Source of the DNA: JANQPX01 sp039197065
GTDB taxonomy: Bacteria; Pseudomonadota; Alphaproteobacteria; Geminicoccales; Geminicoccaceae
Direction: 5' to 3'
NCBI GenBank assembly: GCA_039197065.1
Contig: JBCCUL010000019.1
Location: 51,992 to 115,991 of the forward strand
DNA length: 64,000 nucleotides
Shown: positions 34,143 to 43,464 of the stretch, one piece after another
Layout of the letters: the number at the start of each line of letters is the position of its first letter
How positions within the stretch are numbered: the stretch's first letter is position 1
The notes under the pieces: generated by a model
Seen by the model: only the letters and a program-made list of their open reading frames with translations
Databases searched by the model: none
What the model was told of the DNA's origin: nothing
Program-made: the position numbers and the translations under genes

Positions 34143-34334
34143 TGTCTTGGAAACCGTCCGATAGTGATCGAATGATGGGGCTGTAGCACCAAGTGAGGCG
34201 GCCACATCATTGGAAACGCCGTTAGGGCTCGAAACGCGATCAGATCACCTGAAGCTTCTCCAGCTGTTGGTTCCTCTCGGTTAACTTTCCGCAACTTCAT
34301 GGAATGTTAACGTTTCTGTGCAACCATGACGCAG

Positions 34335-34413
34335 TGGTCCATGCGATCCTGGGAGTCCGGGGCCAGCCATTCTTTCACAGCGGATGGGCGGACTCCCAGG
34401 ATCGCATGGACCA
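34335..34413. repeat. 79-bp palindromic element, copy 2
   Basis: Perfect 25-bp arms (34335-34359 and 34389-34413) with a 29-base loop. The arms are identical to the left arm of the copy at 25698. GTTAAC motifs stand on either side. Confidence 0.88.
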
Positions 34414-34487
34414 GCAAAGTGCCTGATTGTTGCAGGAGCGCGTTACGGAAGGGTTAACGTTCAAGATCTGAAGGCCGGCGCCGTCCT

Positions 34488-34594
34488 TTAGAGCTTTTCC
34501 CGAACAGGTGGAAGCAGACGTTCGATAAGGATACGCGGCTAAACGAACAGATAGAGCGTGTACCCCGATCACACCCGATCGGGATCCACTCTAA
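34488..34594. repeat. RIME-like mosaic element, copy 3
   Basis: 107 bp bounded by TTAGAG and CTCTAA, starting TTAGAGCTTTTCCCGAACAG, with the central AAACGAACAGATAGAGCG phrase and a hairpin CCCCGATC/GATCGGGA near the end. Same length as copy 1 and same order of modules. Confidence 0.65.
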
Positions 34595-34809
34595 GGCCGT
34601 CATGGTCAGCATCGAAACCGGACGGCTCAACACGAGGTCCAACCAGAGCTGGAGGCGTTTCAAGATTTGGCAGGAGGGCACCGCAGATTGGAGCGATTGT
34701 TCGAGACGGCGGTTTTCTTGGCCGATATGTCGGGATCGGTTGCCGACAGGCTTTGCCAGCGGCGGCGATATGATAGGCTCGTTCCGTCGCTGACTGTCTG
34801 GGCAGGGTC

Positions 34810-35880
34810 ATGCTGCTGGATCGGATCGAACATCGATGGATCGAGGCGTTTGCGAAAACGCTTGAGCTCTCCGGCATCGGGGAAGCATTGCCGGTCGCCA
34901 TCCTGTCCGAGACGCAGTCACGGCCCATCAACGTGCATCTGGCCGAACTCGCCCTCCTTCGCCTTGGCGCCCGGCCGTTTCACCTGAAGGCGGTGACGCC
35001 GGCGCAGACCTCCTCGCTGCCGATCCGCTCCACGGGCGCCAGTCTCGCCGTCGGTGGGCATCCTGGGCTACTGGCTTCGCTTACCGCCGTGCCCGTGATC
35101 GTCGACCTCACGGTCGAGGGGCTGATGCATGCGCCGGAACTCGGCGACATTCTAAAATCCGGCGCCAGGGTCATCACCATCTCCAACGAACATCCGGACG
35201 CGCTCGAGCGCCTCGTACCGGACCCCAACCTTGCGCCCAAGATCCGAAACGCGGCGCGCCTCTGCCGGACGGCCTCGACCATGTCGGTCACATCAGAAGC
35301 AGGAACGGAACTTGACATCGGCATGGAAGGGGCGAGAACGGTCGGCGTCTCCGGCTTCACCGAAAAACCTGGCACGCTCGCCCACTGGCCAGGCGGTCTG
35401 GTGGTGTCTTTTCCGGCCGCGGGTCAGGTCAACGGCGTGCTCGTCCTGGATGCGGGGGATATCAATCTCACCTTCAAGCGCTATCTCACGGCGCCGATCA
35501 GGCTGGTGATCGAAAACGACTATGTGACGGACATTCAAGGCAGCGGCGCCGATGCCGAGATGATGAGACGCTATTTCGAAGGCTTCGGCGAGGAAGATGC
35601 CTATGCCGTCTCCCATGTCGGCTTCGGCCTGAACGAAAACGCCCGCTACGAAGCCCTCACCTGCTATGACCAGCGGGATTTGAACGGCACGGAACTGCGC
35701 GCGTTTGCCGGCAATTTCCTGTTCTCGACCGGCGCCAACGAGTTTGCGGGACGGTTCACGCGCGGCCATTTCGATCTGCCGGTGCGCGCCTGCGCCATCA
35801 AGCTGGACGATGCCGAGGTGGTAAAACAGGGTCAGGTCGACTGGTCCCTGCTGTCCGCCGATCCGGAGGAGCAGGGTTGA
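34810..35880 (+). CDS. NicX-like 2,5-dihydroxypyridine dioxygenase / M29-related protein
   Basis: 356 aa. The C-terminal half matches the NicX/leucyl aminopeptidase M29-like fold: G-M-E-G-A-R-T, W-P-G-G, then S-H-V-G-F-G-L-N-E-N-A-R and, 51 residues on, G-H-F-D-L-P-V-R-A-C-A-I-K-L-D. The H...H-x-D arrangement equals the Fe(II) triad reported for NicX (spacing of 53 there). Characterised NicX opens 2,5-dihydroxypyridine to N-formylmaleamate in nicotinate degradation. No other nic genes are seen nearby, so the actual substrate may differ. The stop overlaps the TTG start of the acyl-CoA dehydrogenase, implying coupled expression. Confidence 0.75.
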   Translation: MLLDRIEHRWIEAFAKTLELSGIGEALPVAILSETQSRPINVHLAELALLRLGARPFHLKAVTPAQTSSLPIRSTGASLAVGGHPGLLASLTAVPVIVDLTVEGLMHAPELGDILKSGARVITISNEHPDALERLVPDPNLAPKIRNAARLCRTASTMSVTSEAGTELDIGMEGARTVGVSGFTEKPGTLAHWPGGLVVSFPAAGQVNGVLVLDAGDINLTFKRYLTAPIRLVIENDYVTDIQGSGADAEMMRRYFEGFGEEDAYAVSHVGFGLNENARYEALTCYDQRDLNGTELRAFAGNFLFSTGANEFAGRFTRGHFDLPVRACAIKLDDAEVVKQGQVDWSLLSADPEEQG

Positions 35881-37133
35881 GCAACGCAGACATCATGACG
35901 CCGATGTTCGAGCCGGCAGCGGCCGGCCTCGATAGCAAGCAGGCTGAAATCGTAAGCAAAGCTCGCGATCTCGCCGCAAGCGAGTTCGCGCCGAGAGCTG
36001 AGGCCCTGGATCGTGACGCCGTGTTTCCGACCGAGAACTACCGGGATCTGCACGATGCCGGCCTGCTTGCGATCTGCGTGCCCGAAGAAGACGGCGGGCT
36101 CGGCGCCGACTTCAAGACCTATATGCTGGCCGCCGCCGAGATCGGTCGCTCCTGCGGCGCGACCGCGCTCACCTGGAACATGCATGTCTGCTCCTGCCTC
36201 TGGACCGGCGCTCTCGCCGACGATCTGGAGATGCATGAGACCGACCGCACCACCCATCGGCGAAGGCGCCGAAGCCATTACCAGAGGATCGTCGAGGACG
36301 GGGCCATCTACTCCCAGCCCTTTTCAGAAGGGGGTCCCGCAGCGGCGGGTGCAGCGCCTTTTTCGACCAAGGCGCTGCCGGTCGAAGGCGGCTGGCGTAT
36401 AACGGGCAAGAAGATCTTCGCGTCGCTCGCAGGACATGCGCATTATTACGGCATCCTCTGCGGCGAAATCGTCGACGACAGGAAACCCTCCAGACGGGAT
36501 ACGATGTATCTGGCGGTCCCCGCCGATGCGGAAGGGGTGAAGGTGGTCGGCGATTGGGATCCCCTGGGCATGCGCGCCACGGTCTCGCGCACCCTCCTTT
36601 TCGAGGACGTCTTCGTTCCCGACGATGGTGCCCTGATGCCCGAGGGCGTCTATTACCAGGCGGCGACCCGCTGGCCGCATATGTTCATGACGCTTTCCCC
36701 CGCCTATATGGGCATCGCCCAGGCCGCCTATGACTTCACCATCCAGTATCTGAGGGGCGAAATGCCCGGCACGCCGCCGGTCAAGCGCCGGATGTATCCG
36801 ACCAAGCAGCTGGCGGTCGCCGAGATGCATCTGATGCTGGAGAGCACCAAGGCGCTCTGGCTGCGCGCCGTCCTGGATGCCGGCCCCGATCCGACCAAGG
36901 AACAGGTGCTGCGCGCCTACGCCGCCCAGCATGCGGTCATGGAAAACGCCAACGAACTCTGCCGCCTGGCGCTTCGCACCTGCGGCGGTCAGAGCATGCT
37001 AAAATCCCTCCCGCTGGAGCGCCTCTATCGCGACAGCCGCTGCGGCTCCCTCATGCTGCCCTGGACAGCCGAAATCTGCCTGGACCGTATCGGCCGCGAA
37101 GCCCTCTACAACCCCGGCGAATCCGACGACTGA
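35877..37133 (+). CDS. Acyl-CoA dehydrogenase family protein
   Basis: 418 aa with the three-part ACAD layout: N-terminal helices (A-A-S-E-F-A-P-R-A), the middle beta-domain (Q-P-F-S-E-G-G, W-R-I-T-G-K-K-I-F-A-S, D-W-D-P-L-G-M-R-A-T) and the C-terminal helical FAD domain with L-A-L-R-T-C-G-G-Q-S-M and R-D-S-R-C-G-S-L-M. FAD-dependent alpha,beta-dehydrogenation of an acyl-CoA, or a hydroxylase-type reaction, is expected. The catalytic base cannot be fixed by eye. The TTG start, five bases after GGAGGAG, overlaps the NicX-like stop (TTGA). Confidence 0.87.
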   Translation: MSNADIMTPMFEPAAAGLDSKQAEIVSKARDLAASEFAPRAEALDRDAVFPTENYRDLHDAGLLAICVPEEDGGLGADFKTYMLAAAEIGRSCGATALTWNMHVCSCLWTGALADDLEMHETDRTTHRRRRRSHYQRIVEDGAIYSQPFSEGGPAAAGAAPFSTKALPVEGGWRITGKKIFASLAGHAHYYGILCGEIVDDRKPSRRDTMYLAVPADAEGVKVVGDWDPLGMRATVSRTLLFEDVFVPDDGALMPEGVYYQAATRWPHMFMTLSPAYMGIAQAAYDFTIQYLRGEMPGTPPVKRRMYPTKQLAVAEMHLMLESTKALWLRAVLDAGPDPTKEQVLRAYAAQHAVMENANELCRLALRTCGGQSMLKSLPLERLYRDSRCGSLMLPWTAEICLDRIGREALYNPGESDD

Positions 37134-37285
37134 GCCAGTCGAGGCTTACTTTGGCCTGAGCCCGCCCTCGTAGCACAACGGCTAGACAGACACGCCTCTC
37201 GAATCCCGACAGAGGTACGCATACCTATGGACATCCAGGCTCATTCTTCGAAGACGGTCGCAAACCAATGACGTGGCCATGCCAC

Positions 37286-37528
37286 CTAGTTTAGGAGGGA
37301 GTCGCGGTTGATCTGGTCGATGCGGATGTCGTATTCGGCCTTGTCGATCCTGCCGTCCCGGTAGTCGTCTTCGACACGGTCGCGCTGCTTTTTGAGGTGG
37401 AGTTCGTAGCCGCCGCCGCCAGCAGCTGCACCGGCGACGCCGCCGAGGATGGCCGAACCCGTGCTGCTCTCGCAGCCGGCAAGGCCGAGGCCTGCCAGGA
37501 TGACGATAATCGGTGCGGTGATCTTCAT
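37286..37528 (-). CDS. Small lipoprotein with glycine-zipper segment
   Basis: 80 aa. The lipobox L-A-G-C gives an acylated Cys19. Residues 22-40 form a glycine-rich zipper (G-S-A-I-L-G-G-V-A-G-A-A-A-G-G-G-G), and the rest is a charged helix (R-D-R-V-E-D-D-Y-R-D-G-R-I-D-K-A-E-Y-D-I-R). Such proteins sit in the outer membrane; function unknown. The ATG has GGAGAG upstream on the minus strand. A mini-hairpin (37273-37285) directly follows the stop. Confidence 0.75.
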   Translation of the reverse strand: MKITAPIIVILAGLGLAGCESSTGSAILGGVAGAAAGGGGYELHLKKQRDRVEDDYRDGRIDKAEYDIRIDQINRDSLLN

Positions 37529-37746
37529 AAGTTCTCTCCATTTCCGACGCTCGTCCTAAGAAAGAGATAGGCCCCATCGATGAGGCGGCAAGAGTGAGGC
37601 GCTGTAGCTCATTGAGGCCCGATCTTGCGATGACTGCTCCCAACCACATGATAAGACGTGGTTTTTTATCCCAACCCTTGCTCCGGCGGCAAAAATTGGG
37701 GAAGCTCGTCGGGACGCGCAAAACATCAGCGAAGAGAGGCTAGACC

Positions 37747-38700
37747 ATGCGCTTTTTCGATGCCGACCAGGTGCACACAGCTTGCGCCTACCCGGCTCTT
37801 GTGGATGCCCTCGCCCGCTTTCACCTCGACGATACCGAGCTGGTCGACGAGCAGCTTTTGGCGCAGCCGGCTGCAGCCGGTGGCGAGGATATCCTGTTTC
37901 TGCGCAGCGCCTGGCAACGCGGCCGTGCGCTCGGCACGAAGGTCATCACGGGCTTTTGGAACAATCCCGCCACCAATGATCACCCGGCGGTGCACGCCAT
38001 CTACTGTCTGTTCGACGGCGAAAACGGCCGGCCGCTCGCCGTTCTCGACGGGACCGCGCTGACCTTGCGCAAAACAGCCGCCGATTCCGCTCTCGGCGCA
38101 CGCTATCTCGCACGCAATGACGTCGAGCGCATGCTCATGGTCGGCGCCGGCGCCATGGCGCCCCATCTGATCATGGCGCATAAGGCGATCCGCCCTTCGA
38201 TCAGCCATGTCGCGATCTGGAACCGGACGCGCGAGAAAGCTCATGCGGTCATCGACGCACTGAAGACCGAACCGATGATGCAGGGCGTCACCCTGACGCT
38301 CGCCGATGATCTCGCCGATGCGGTCGGCCAGGCCGATCTGATCAGCTCAGCGACGGGATCGAAGACCCCGATCATCGAGGGGGCCTGGCTTCGTCCCGGC
38401 GCGCATCTCGATCTGGTCGGCGCCTTCAAGCCTGATATGCGCGAGGCGGACGACGAGGCCGTCAGGAGGAGCTCGATCTTCGTCAACGCGCGCAGCTCCA
38501 CCATCGAGCATATCGGCGACATCGCGATCCCGCTGGCGACCGGCCTGATCACCGAGGATCGCATCCTCGCCGATCACGTCGATCTGGTGCGCGGCCATCA
38601 TCCCGGTCGCACCGGTGACGACGAGATCACGTTCTTCAAGAATGGCGGCGGCGGTCACCTCGACCTGATGACGGCCCGTTTCGTCGTCGAGTCGACCTAG
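37747..38700 (+). CDS. Ornithine cyclodeaminase / mu-crystallin family protein
   Basis: 317 aa. The family core is present: an N-terminal substrate domain with T-L-R-K-T-A-A-D-S-A-L-G-A (R and K contacts), the Rossmann motif M-V-G-A-G-A-M-A-P-H, the I-W-N-R-T-R-E-K-A turn, and D-L-V-G-A-F-K-P-D-M-R-E-A-D. Members include ornithine cyclodeaminase and NAD(P)H-dependent ketimine or imino-acid reductases; the specific reaction cannot be assigned. It is monocistronic here, with an A-rich ribosome site, and is convergent with the downstream membrane-protein gene. Confidence 0.88.
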   Translation: MRFFDADQVHTACAYPALVDALARFHLDDTELVDEQLLAQPAAAGGEDILFLRSAWQRGRALGTKVITGFWNNPATNDHPAVHAIYCLFDGENGRPLAVLDGTALTLRKTAADSALGARYLARNDVERMLMVGAGAMAPHLIMAHKAIRPSISHVAIWNRTREKAHAVIDALKTEPMMQGVTLTLADDLADAVGQADLISSATGSKTPIIEGAWLRPGAHLDLVGAFKPDMREADDEAVRRSSIFVNARSSTIEHIGDIAIPLATGLITEDRILADHVDLVRGHHPGRTGDDEITFFKNGGGGHLDLMTARFVVEST

Positions 38701-38834
38701 TGGTACGACCACGTCGGAAGCTTCCCTGCGCGCGCCTCGAAAACCTGGCCGCATACCGTCGGTCCTGGCAGAGGCGGACGGCAGAAAAATGACGTGGTCA
38801 TACCACTGATGTGGCCACGCCACTGGCCACGTCA
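38700..38834. repeat. Cluster of GTGGY-N3-RCCAC mini-hairpins between convergent genes
   Basis: Three 13-nt hairpins lie at 38700-38712 (GTGGTACGACCAC), 38794-38806 (GTGGTCATACCAC) and 38811-38823 (GTGGCCACGCCAC), with an outer pair TGACGTGG (38790) and CCACGTCA (38827-38834). Similar 13-mers occur at 37273-37285 and 46738-46750. They may act as a bidirectional terminator, although no T-run follows. Confidence 0.6.
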
Positions 38835-39893
38835 CTAGTAGCGCGGCAGGCGTCTCAGGATGTCCTGCCCTGGAAGGGCGTTCAGGACGGTACTGCGGAT
38901 CGGCTTCCAGGCGACGCCCAGGAGGATGACGTAGGCGCCGATCATAAGCGGGATGATCCCGAGCGCGCTCAGGGGATCGCCGACGGTTCTGAACAGGAAA
39001 TAGGCCAACGCGCCCGCCATGTAGATGAGGCAGGAAGTCACCAGCGAGCGCCTATCGAGGACGAGGCCGACGAACGAGACGACGAAGGCGATGCCCAGCA
39101 CCAGGGCGATGGTGCCGCCGCCATCGAAAATTTCACTCACGCCGCGGCCCTCGACACGATCGCGGACGATCGTGATGAACAGCGGGTGGACCGCAAGGGG
39201 CGAGCCGACGACGAACAGCCACATCGCCCACTCATGCCAGGCGCCGGTGCGGGTCGGGTCCTTAAGATCGAGGATGATGCCGATCAGGATCGCGGTCACG
39301 CCGCAGGCCCCCATGATCCAAAGCGTCGGCGCGTTCAGAAGCGACATGGCCAGGGCGACGACGGACAAGGCAAGGCACAGCACGAGCAGAGGCAGGCGGA
39401 AGCGGATCAGCGCGACCGCAAGGAGGGGCACTGCGAGGATTAGGAAACTGGTCTCCGCATAGGAGAACCGGTCGATGAACCCCGCGAGGCCAAGATCCTG
39501 TCCGAGCAGCAATTGTCCGGCAACGGCGCCATTGTAGACGAAGAGAATCGTCGAAACCGTGGCCGGGAGGCGGCGCTTGCCGCGCACGAAGCCTTCGGCA
39601 AGGACCCAATAGATCGCGGCGAATCCGCCATAAAGGAGGGGAGCGATGAAGCCGCCGAAGACCGAGGCGAACAGCATGGGCGCGCCCTGCAGGATGACGA
39701 GCCCGACGACCACGAAGACCGCGCCGAAATTGTCGACGAAGGCAAACGGTTCCTCTTCGACGCCCGGATCTCTTTTCGCGGATTCGGCTTTAAGTTCAAG
39801 CGCCTGACCTGGCGTGATGATGCCCTTGGCGACGGCCTGATCGATCTCTTCGGGTGTCATGGTTTTCTCGCTGCTCGCCTTTTCAGACTTCAT
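38835..39893 (-). CDS. Multi-TM membrane protein, DUF2157-like
   Basis: 352 aa. The first 45 residues are soluble and acidic/basic, with a helix M-T-P-E-E-I-D-Q-A-V-A-K-G-I-I-T-P-G-Q-A resembling the N-terminal helix of DUF2157 proteins, followed by about ten TM segments. No transport motif or catalytic residues were recognised. The gene stands alone between convergent and divergent neighbours. Function unknown. Confidence 0.8.
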   Translation of the reverse strand: MKSEKASSEKTMTPEEIDQAVAKGIITPGQALELKAESAKRDPGVEEEPFAFVDNFGAVFVVVGLVILQGAPMLFASVFGGFIAPLLYGGFAAIYWVLAEGFVRGKRRLPATVSTILFVYNGAVAGQLLLGQDLGLAGFIDRFSYAETSFLILAVPLLAVALIRFRLPLLVLCLALSVVALAMSLLNAPTLWIMGACGVTAILIGIILDLKDPTRTGAWHEWAMWLFVVGSPLAVHPLFITIVRDRVEGRGVSEIFDGGGTIALVLGIAFVVSFVGLVLDRRSLVTSCLIYMAGALAYFLFRTVGDPLSALGIIPLMIGAYVILLGVAWKPIRSTVLNALPGQDILRRLPRY

Positions 39894-40079
39894 CTAGCCG
39901 ATTCATGATGAATATTGAATGAAGGAGGCCTGCATATCCTCGATCCAGGCCGCCGCAATCGAGCGATAGGGCGTCAACCTGGAGGTGGCTCCAATATCAA
40001 CGAACACTCTTTATAGTTGATTTATATGAAATCCTAATCTATTTCGGCGAGGGTTACATGACGTCAGCTGGAATGTCCA

Positions 40080-40673
40080 ATGTTCGATCGCATTGCCTGC
40101 ATCCTCTTGTCGACGCTGCTTTTTTCATCCATTGCAAAGGCCGCCACATTCGAGTTCGAGACCCTGGAGGTCTTTGGCGAGGACATCACGTTTAGCGCCA
40201 GCTTCTCGATCACCGACGACCAGCCCTTCTTCGTCGAGGCAGACGTCAATTTCTTCGAGTTTGGCGATTTCCTGAACCCGATCATCAATACGAGCCCGAA
40301 CCTCGAATTCTTCGAGCTCGCCTATGACTATATCGGCGGCTCGGGAGAGCTCAGGGTGACGCCCGACGACTTCATTCTTCCCAACCCTGACATCGTTGAG
40401 CTGCTTTCCTTCTCCGGCGACTTCGAAGGCGGCGGCTCGCTCCTTTACACCAACACGGAATCCGGTGCGATCGGAGGCGCGGATACGTTCCTCGGCCTTT
40501 GGCGTATCGAGTTTCCATCGGACAGGTTGCTGGGCGCGCCGACCATAACGGCGGTGACCGGCCGCTTCGTCGCCGTGCCGACAGCCGTCCCGGAGCCGTC
40601 AACGCTGGCGATCATGCTGCTGGCCATCGCCGGCATGATGCTTAGTCGTTACAGAGTTTGGCGCAGCTGCTGA
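40080..40673 (+). CDS. PEP-CTERM sorting-domain exported protein
   Basis: 197 aa. A signal peptide (I-L-L-S-T-L-L-F-S-S-I-A-K-A) precedes an acidic beta-rich domain, and the C-terminus has the full tripartite PEP-CTERM signal: V-P-E-P-S-T, a hydrophobic segment (L-A-I-M-L-L-A-I-A-G-M-M-L) and a basic end (S-R-Y-R-V-W-R). Such proteins are cleaved by exosortase and linked to exopolysaccharide export. No exosortase is visible in this window, although sugar-nucleotide genes occur at the right edge. Confidence 0.87.
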   Translation: MFDRIACILLSTLLFSSIAKAATFEFETLEVFGEDITFSASFSITDDQPFFVEADVNFFEFGDFLNPIINTSPNLEFFELAYDYIGGSGELRVTPDDFILPNPDIVELLSFSGDFEGGGSLLYTNTESGAIGGADTFLGLWRIEFPSDRLLGAPTITAVTGRFVAVPTAVPEPSTLAIMLLAIAGMMLSRYRVWRSC

Positions 40674-40820
40674 GCCTCTGATGTCGACTTCTGAATGCCG
40701 GATGTCGTATTCCGTTTTGCAGTGCTGGCAGCACTTGCTAGACCTGCTCCATTGATTTGAGACGCTTGCCGGGGATTGGTTCCTGCCTCGGGGACAAGCC
40801 GGTCAGGAGGAGGCAGTGAG

Positions 40821-43262
40821 ATGAAGACGAGTGCGCGGGTGGTGGTGATTGGCGGCGGGGTTTGCGGCGTAAGCGTCCTTTATCATCTCGCCAAGAAGGG
40901 GTGGACGGACTCCGTTCTCCTGGAGCGCACCGAGCTGACGGCCGGCTCCACCTGGCATGCCGCTGGACTGCTTCCTCTGTTCAACATGTCCTACAGCGTG
41001 GGGCAGCTGCATCAATATTCGGTCGAGCTTTACAAGACGCTCGAAGAAGAAACCGGACAGGCGGTCGGTTTTCACAACACCGGCAACTTGCGGCTCGCGC
41101 GGAATCGCGACCGGATGGACGAGTATCGGAACTATCAGTGCACGGCGGAGACGATCGGGGTCGAGTGTCATCTGATTGGCGTCGATGAGATCAAGGAACT
41201 CTGGCCACTCGCCTCGATGGAGGGGCTGGTGGGGGCGCTCTGGCATCCGACCGACGGGCATATCGCCCCCGTCGACGTCACCATGGCGCTCGCCAAGGGT
41301 GCGCGCATGAATGGTGCTGAGATCTACCAGCAGACCGAGGTGACGGGCATCGAGCGTGACGGCGGGGAATGGATCGTTAAGACGGCGAAGGGCGACATCC
41401 GCTGTGAGCATGTGGTCTGCGCCACCGGCAATTATGCGCGTCAGACGGCGCTTATGGTCGGCCTGCAGATCCCGGCGATCCCGGTGGAGCATCAGTATAT
41501 CGTGACCGACGTCGATCCTGTGCTGAAGGAGTATCGGGCGACGGGCGCGAAGGAGCTGCCGATCCTGCGCGAGAGCGACTCGCAGTATTATTTCCGGGAA
41601 GAGCGCCTCGGCTGGATCTTGGGGCCGTATGAAAAGCATGCGCCAGCCTGCTTCGTCGACGGCGTGCCGGAGAGCTTCGAGAAGGACCTGTTCGAGGGTG
41701 ATCTGGAGCGGCTGATGCCGCATGTCGAGGCCTGCATGGCGCGGGTGCCGAGCTTCGAGAATGCGGGCATCAAGGACATCGTCAACGGCCCCATCTCCTA
41801 CACGCCGGACGGCAACCCCATGGTCGGCCCGGCGTTCGGCCTCGAAAATTTCTGGCTCTCCGAAGGCCACAGCTTCGGCGTGACCGCGGCGGGCGGTGCG
41901 GGCTGGCAACTCGCGGAATGGATGGTCGAAGGCGAGCCGACCGTCGACATGATCGGCGTCGATCCCCGCCGCTTCGGCGTGGTCTCCAAGAATTTTGCGA
42001 AGATCAAAAACGAAGAGGCCTACGAGCACGTCTTCATCAACCACTTCCCCATGGAAGAACGGGGGGCGGCGCGCCCTGCGAAGACTCCTCCCTGCTATGG
42101 GCGCCTGAAAGACGCGGGGGCGGTGTTCGGCCAGCGTTTTGGTTGGGAGCGACCCAACTGGTTTGCGCCGGAGGGGGTGGAAGGCCGGGATGTGTATTCG
42201 TTCCGCCGCTCCAACTGGTTCGAGCATGTCGGCAATGAAGTGCGGACCATGCGCGAACAGGCGGGGCTGCTGGAGCTGTCGGCCTTCACGAAAATCGAGG
42301 TCGAAGGGCGCGACGCGCGCTCGTTCCTTGACGGCATTGTTGCCAATAACATTCCGAAGAAGGTGGGCGGCATCAGCCTGGCTCATGCGCTCAATCCGTC
42401 CGGGTCGGTGCGCTCGGAGTTCACGATCACCAAGCTGGAAGACGGTCTTCTCGGCGAGCGCTTTTTCCTGATTTCAGGCGGTGCGGCGCACGACTACGAC
42501 CTCGACTTCCTGCAGAAGCTCATGCCGTGCGACGGCAGCGTTCACTTAAGGGACGTCACGACCCAGTATGGAGTCTTCGTTCTTGCCGGACCCAATGCGC
42601 GGAAGATTCTTGAGCAGTTGGCAGACGCCGATGTCTCGAACGAGGCGTTCCCGTGGCTGACCCACCAGGAAATCCCGATCGGCTATTGCCCGAAGGTGCG
42701 GGCCTTGCGCGTGAACTTCGTAGGGTCGCTCGGCTGGGAGCTGCATCATCCGATCGAGTATCAGAACCACCTCTATGACGCGCTGATCCAGGCGGGTGCG
42801 GCCCACGGCCTCGGCCATGTCGGCCTGCGCGCCATGGACAGCATGCGCCTGGAAAAGAGCTACCGCATGTGGGGCACGGACCTGAACGCCGAGAACACGG
42901 CCCTCGAAGCCGGCCTCGATCGCTTCGTCCGCCTGAACAAGGCGGCGTTCACGGGTCGTGAAGCGCTCATACGCCAGCAGCAGGCCGGCATTCCCAACAC
43001 GTTTTGCACGATCGAGATCGACGCCGACGACGCCGACCCCTTCGGCAACGAGCCGATCTTCATGAACGGCGAGGTCGTCGGCCGCGGCACGGCGGGCGGC
43101 TACGGGCATTACGTCAAGAAATCACTGATGCTCGGCTACGTTCAGGCGGATGCCGCCGAGATCGGCCGGGAGTGCGAGGTGCGGGTATTGGATCAGCTCC
43201 GGCCGGCGCGGATCATCGCTGAGAGCCCTTATGATCCGGAGAATGCGGCGCTGCGGGGGTGA
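40821..43262 (+). CDS. Dimethylglycine/sarcosine dehydrogenase-like FAD-GcvT protein
   Basis: 813 aa with the DMGDH architecture: an FAD-binding DAO domain (V-V-V-I-G-G-G-V-C-G, residues 7-16) to about 380, an FAO_M linker, then GcvT and GCV_T_C domains from about 430 to the end. H46 in G-S-T-W-H-A-A-G corresponds to the flavin-linked histidine of mammalian DMGDH, suggesting covalent FAD. The GcvT part would pass the released one-carbon unit to tetrahydrofolate. ATG 40821 has a strong GGAGGAGG upstream. It stands alone, apart from the glnT/glx cluster, but adds to a clear theme of N-demethylation in this region. Confidence 0.9.
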   Translation: MKTSARVVVIGGGVCGVSVLYHLAKKGWTDSVLLERTELTAGSTWHAAGLLPLFNMSYSVGQLHQYSVELYKTLEEETGQAVGFHNTGNLRLARNRDRMDEYRNYQCTAETIGVECHLIGVDEIKELWPLASMEGLVGALWHPTDGHIAPVDVTMALAKGARMNGAEIYQQTEVTGIERDGGEWIVKTAKGDIRCEHVVCATGNYARQTALMVGLQIPAIPVEHQYIVTDVDPVLKEYRATGAKELPILRESDSQYYFREERLGWILGPYEKHAPACFVDGVPESFEKDLFEGDLERLMPHVEACMARVPSFENAGIKDIVNGPISYTPDGNPMVGPAFGLENFWLSEGHSFGVTAAGGAGWQLAEWMVEGEPTVDMIGVDPRRFGVVSKNFAKIKNEEAYEHVFINHFPMEERGAARPAKTPPCYGRLKDAGAVFGQRFGWERPNWFAPEGVEGRDVYSFRRSNWFEHVGNEVRTMREQAGLLELSAFTKIEVEGRDARSFLDGIVANNIPKKVGGISLAHALNPSGSVRSEFTITKLEDGLLGERFFLISGGAAHDYDLDFLQKLMPCDGSVHLRDVTTQYGVFVLAGPNARKILEQLADADVSNEAFPWLTHQEIPIGYCPKVRALRVNFVGSLGWELHHPIEYQNHLYDALIQAGAAHGLGHVGLRAMDSMRLEKSYRMWGTDLNAENTALEAGLDRFVRLNKAAFTGREALIRQQQAGIPNTFCTIEIDADDADPFGNEPIFMNGEVVGRGTAGGYGHYVKKSLMLGYVQADAAEIGRECEVRVLDQLRPARIIAESPYDPENAALRG

Positions 43263-43464
43263 TTGTTGCTAAGACCGGTTGGTAAGATTGTGTAGCCGAA
43301 ATGATTGGAGCTATCATCTTGTCTCCAACTGGCTATCTCAGCTTAGAATGACCAGAGTCTGAAGGGGTGGTAGTGTTTGAGACTAGCAACCATAAGCTGC
43401 CAATGCTGATTGACAATTTCTACACATAGAAATACAAGAACGCTGCATTCCAGGGGCGGTCTAA

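Larger units (their letters stand above)
34143..34809. other. Repeat-rich gap, no gene
   Basis: About 670 bases. It contains the 79-bp palindrome (34335-34413), a RIME-like element (34488-34594) and TTAAC-rich flanks. Short frames in 34558-34987 overlap the following gene or repeats and show no domain. Confidence 0.6.

Noticed and set aside
36230..36310. Possible frameshift in the acyl-CoA dehydrogenase (R-R-R-R-R-S segment)
   Set aside because: The frame stays open and family landmarks continue on both sides in register, so the Arg-rich loop is probably genuine.
37164..37210. tRNA-like string: TAGCACAACGGCTAGA followed by TCGAATCCCG
   Set aside because: It resembles a D-arm and T-loop, but there is no anticodon arm and no matching acceptor stem; at most a relic.
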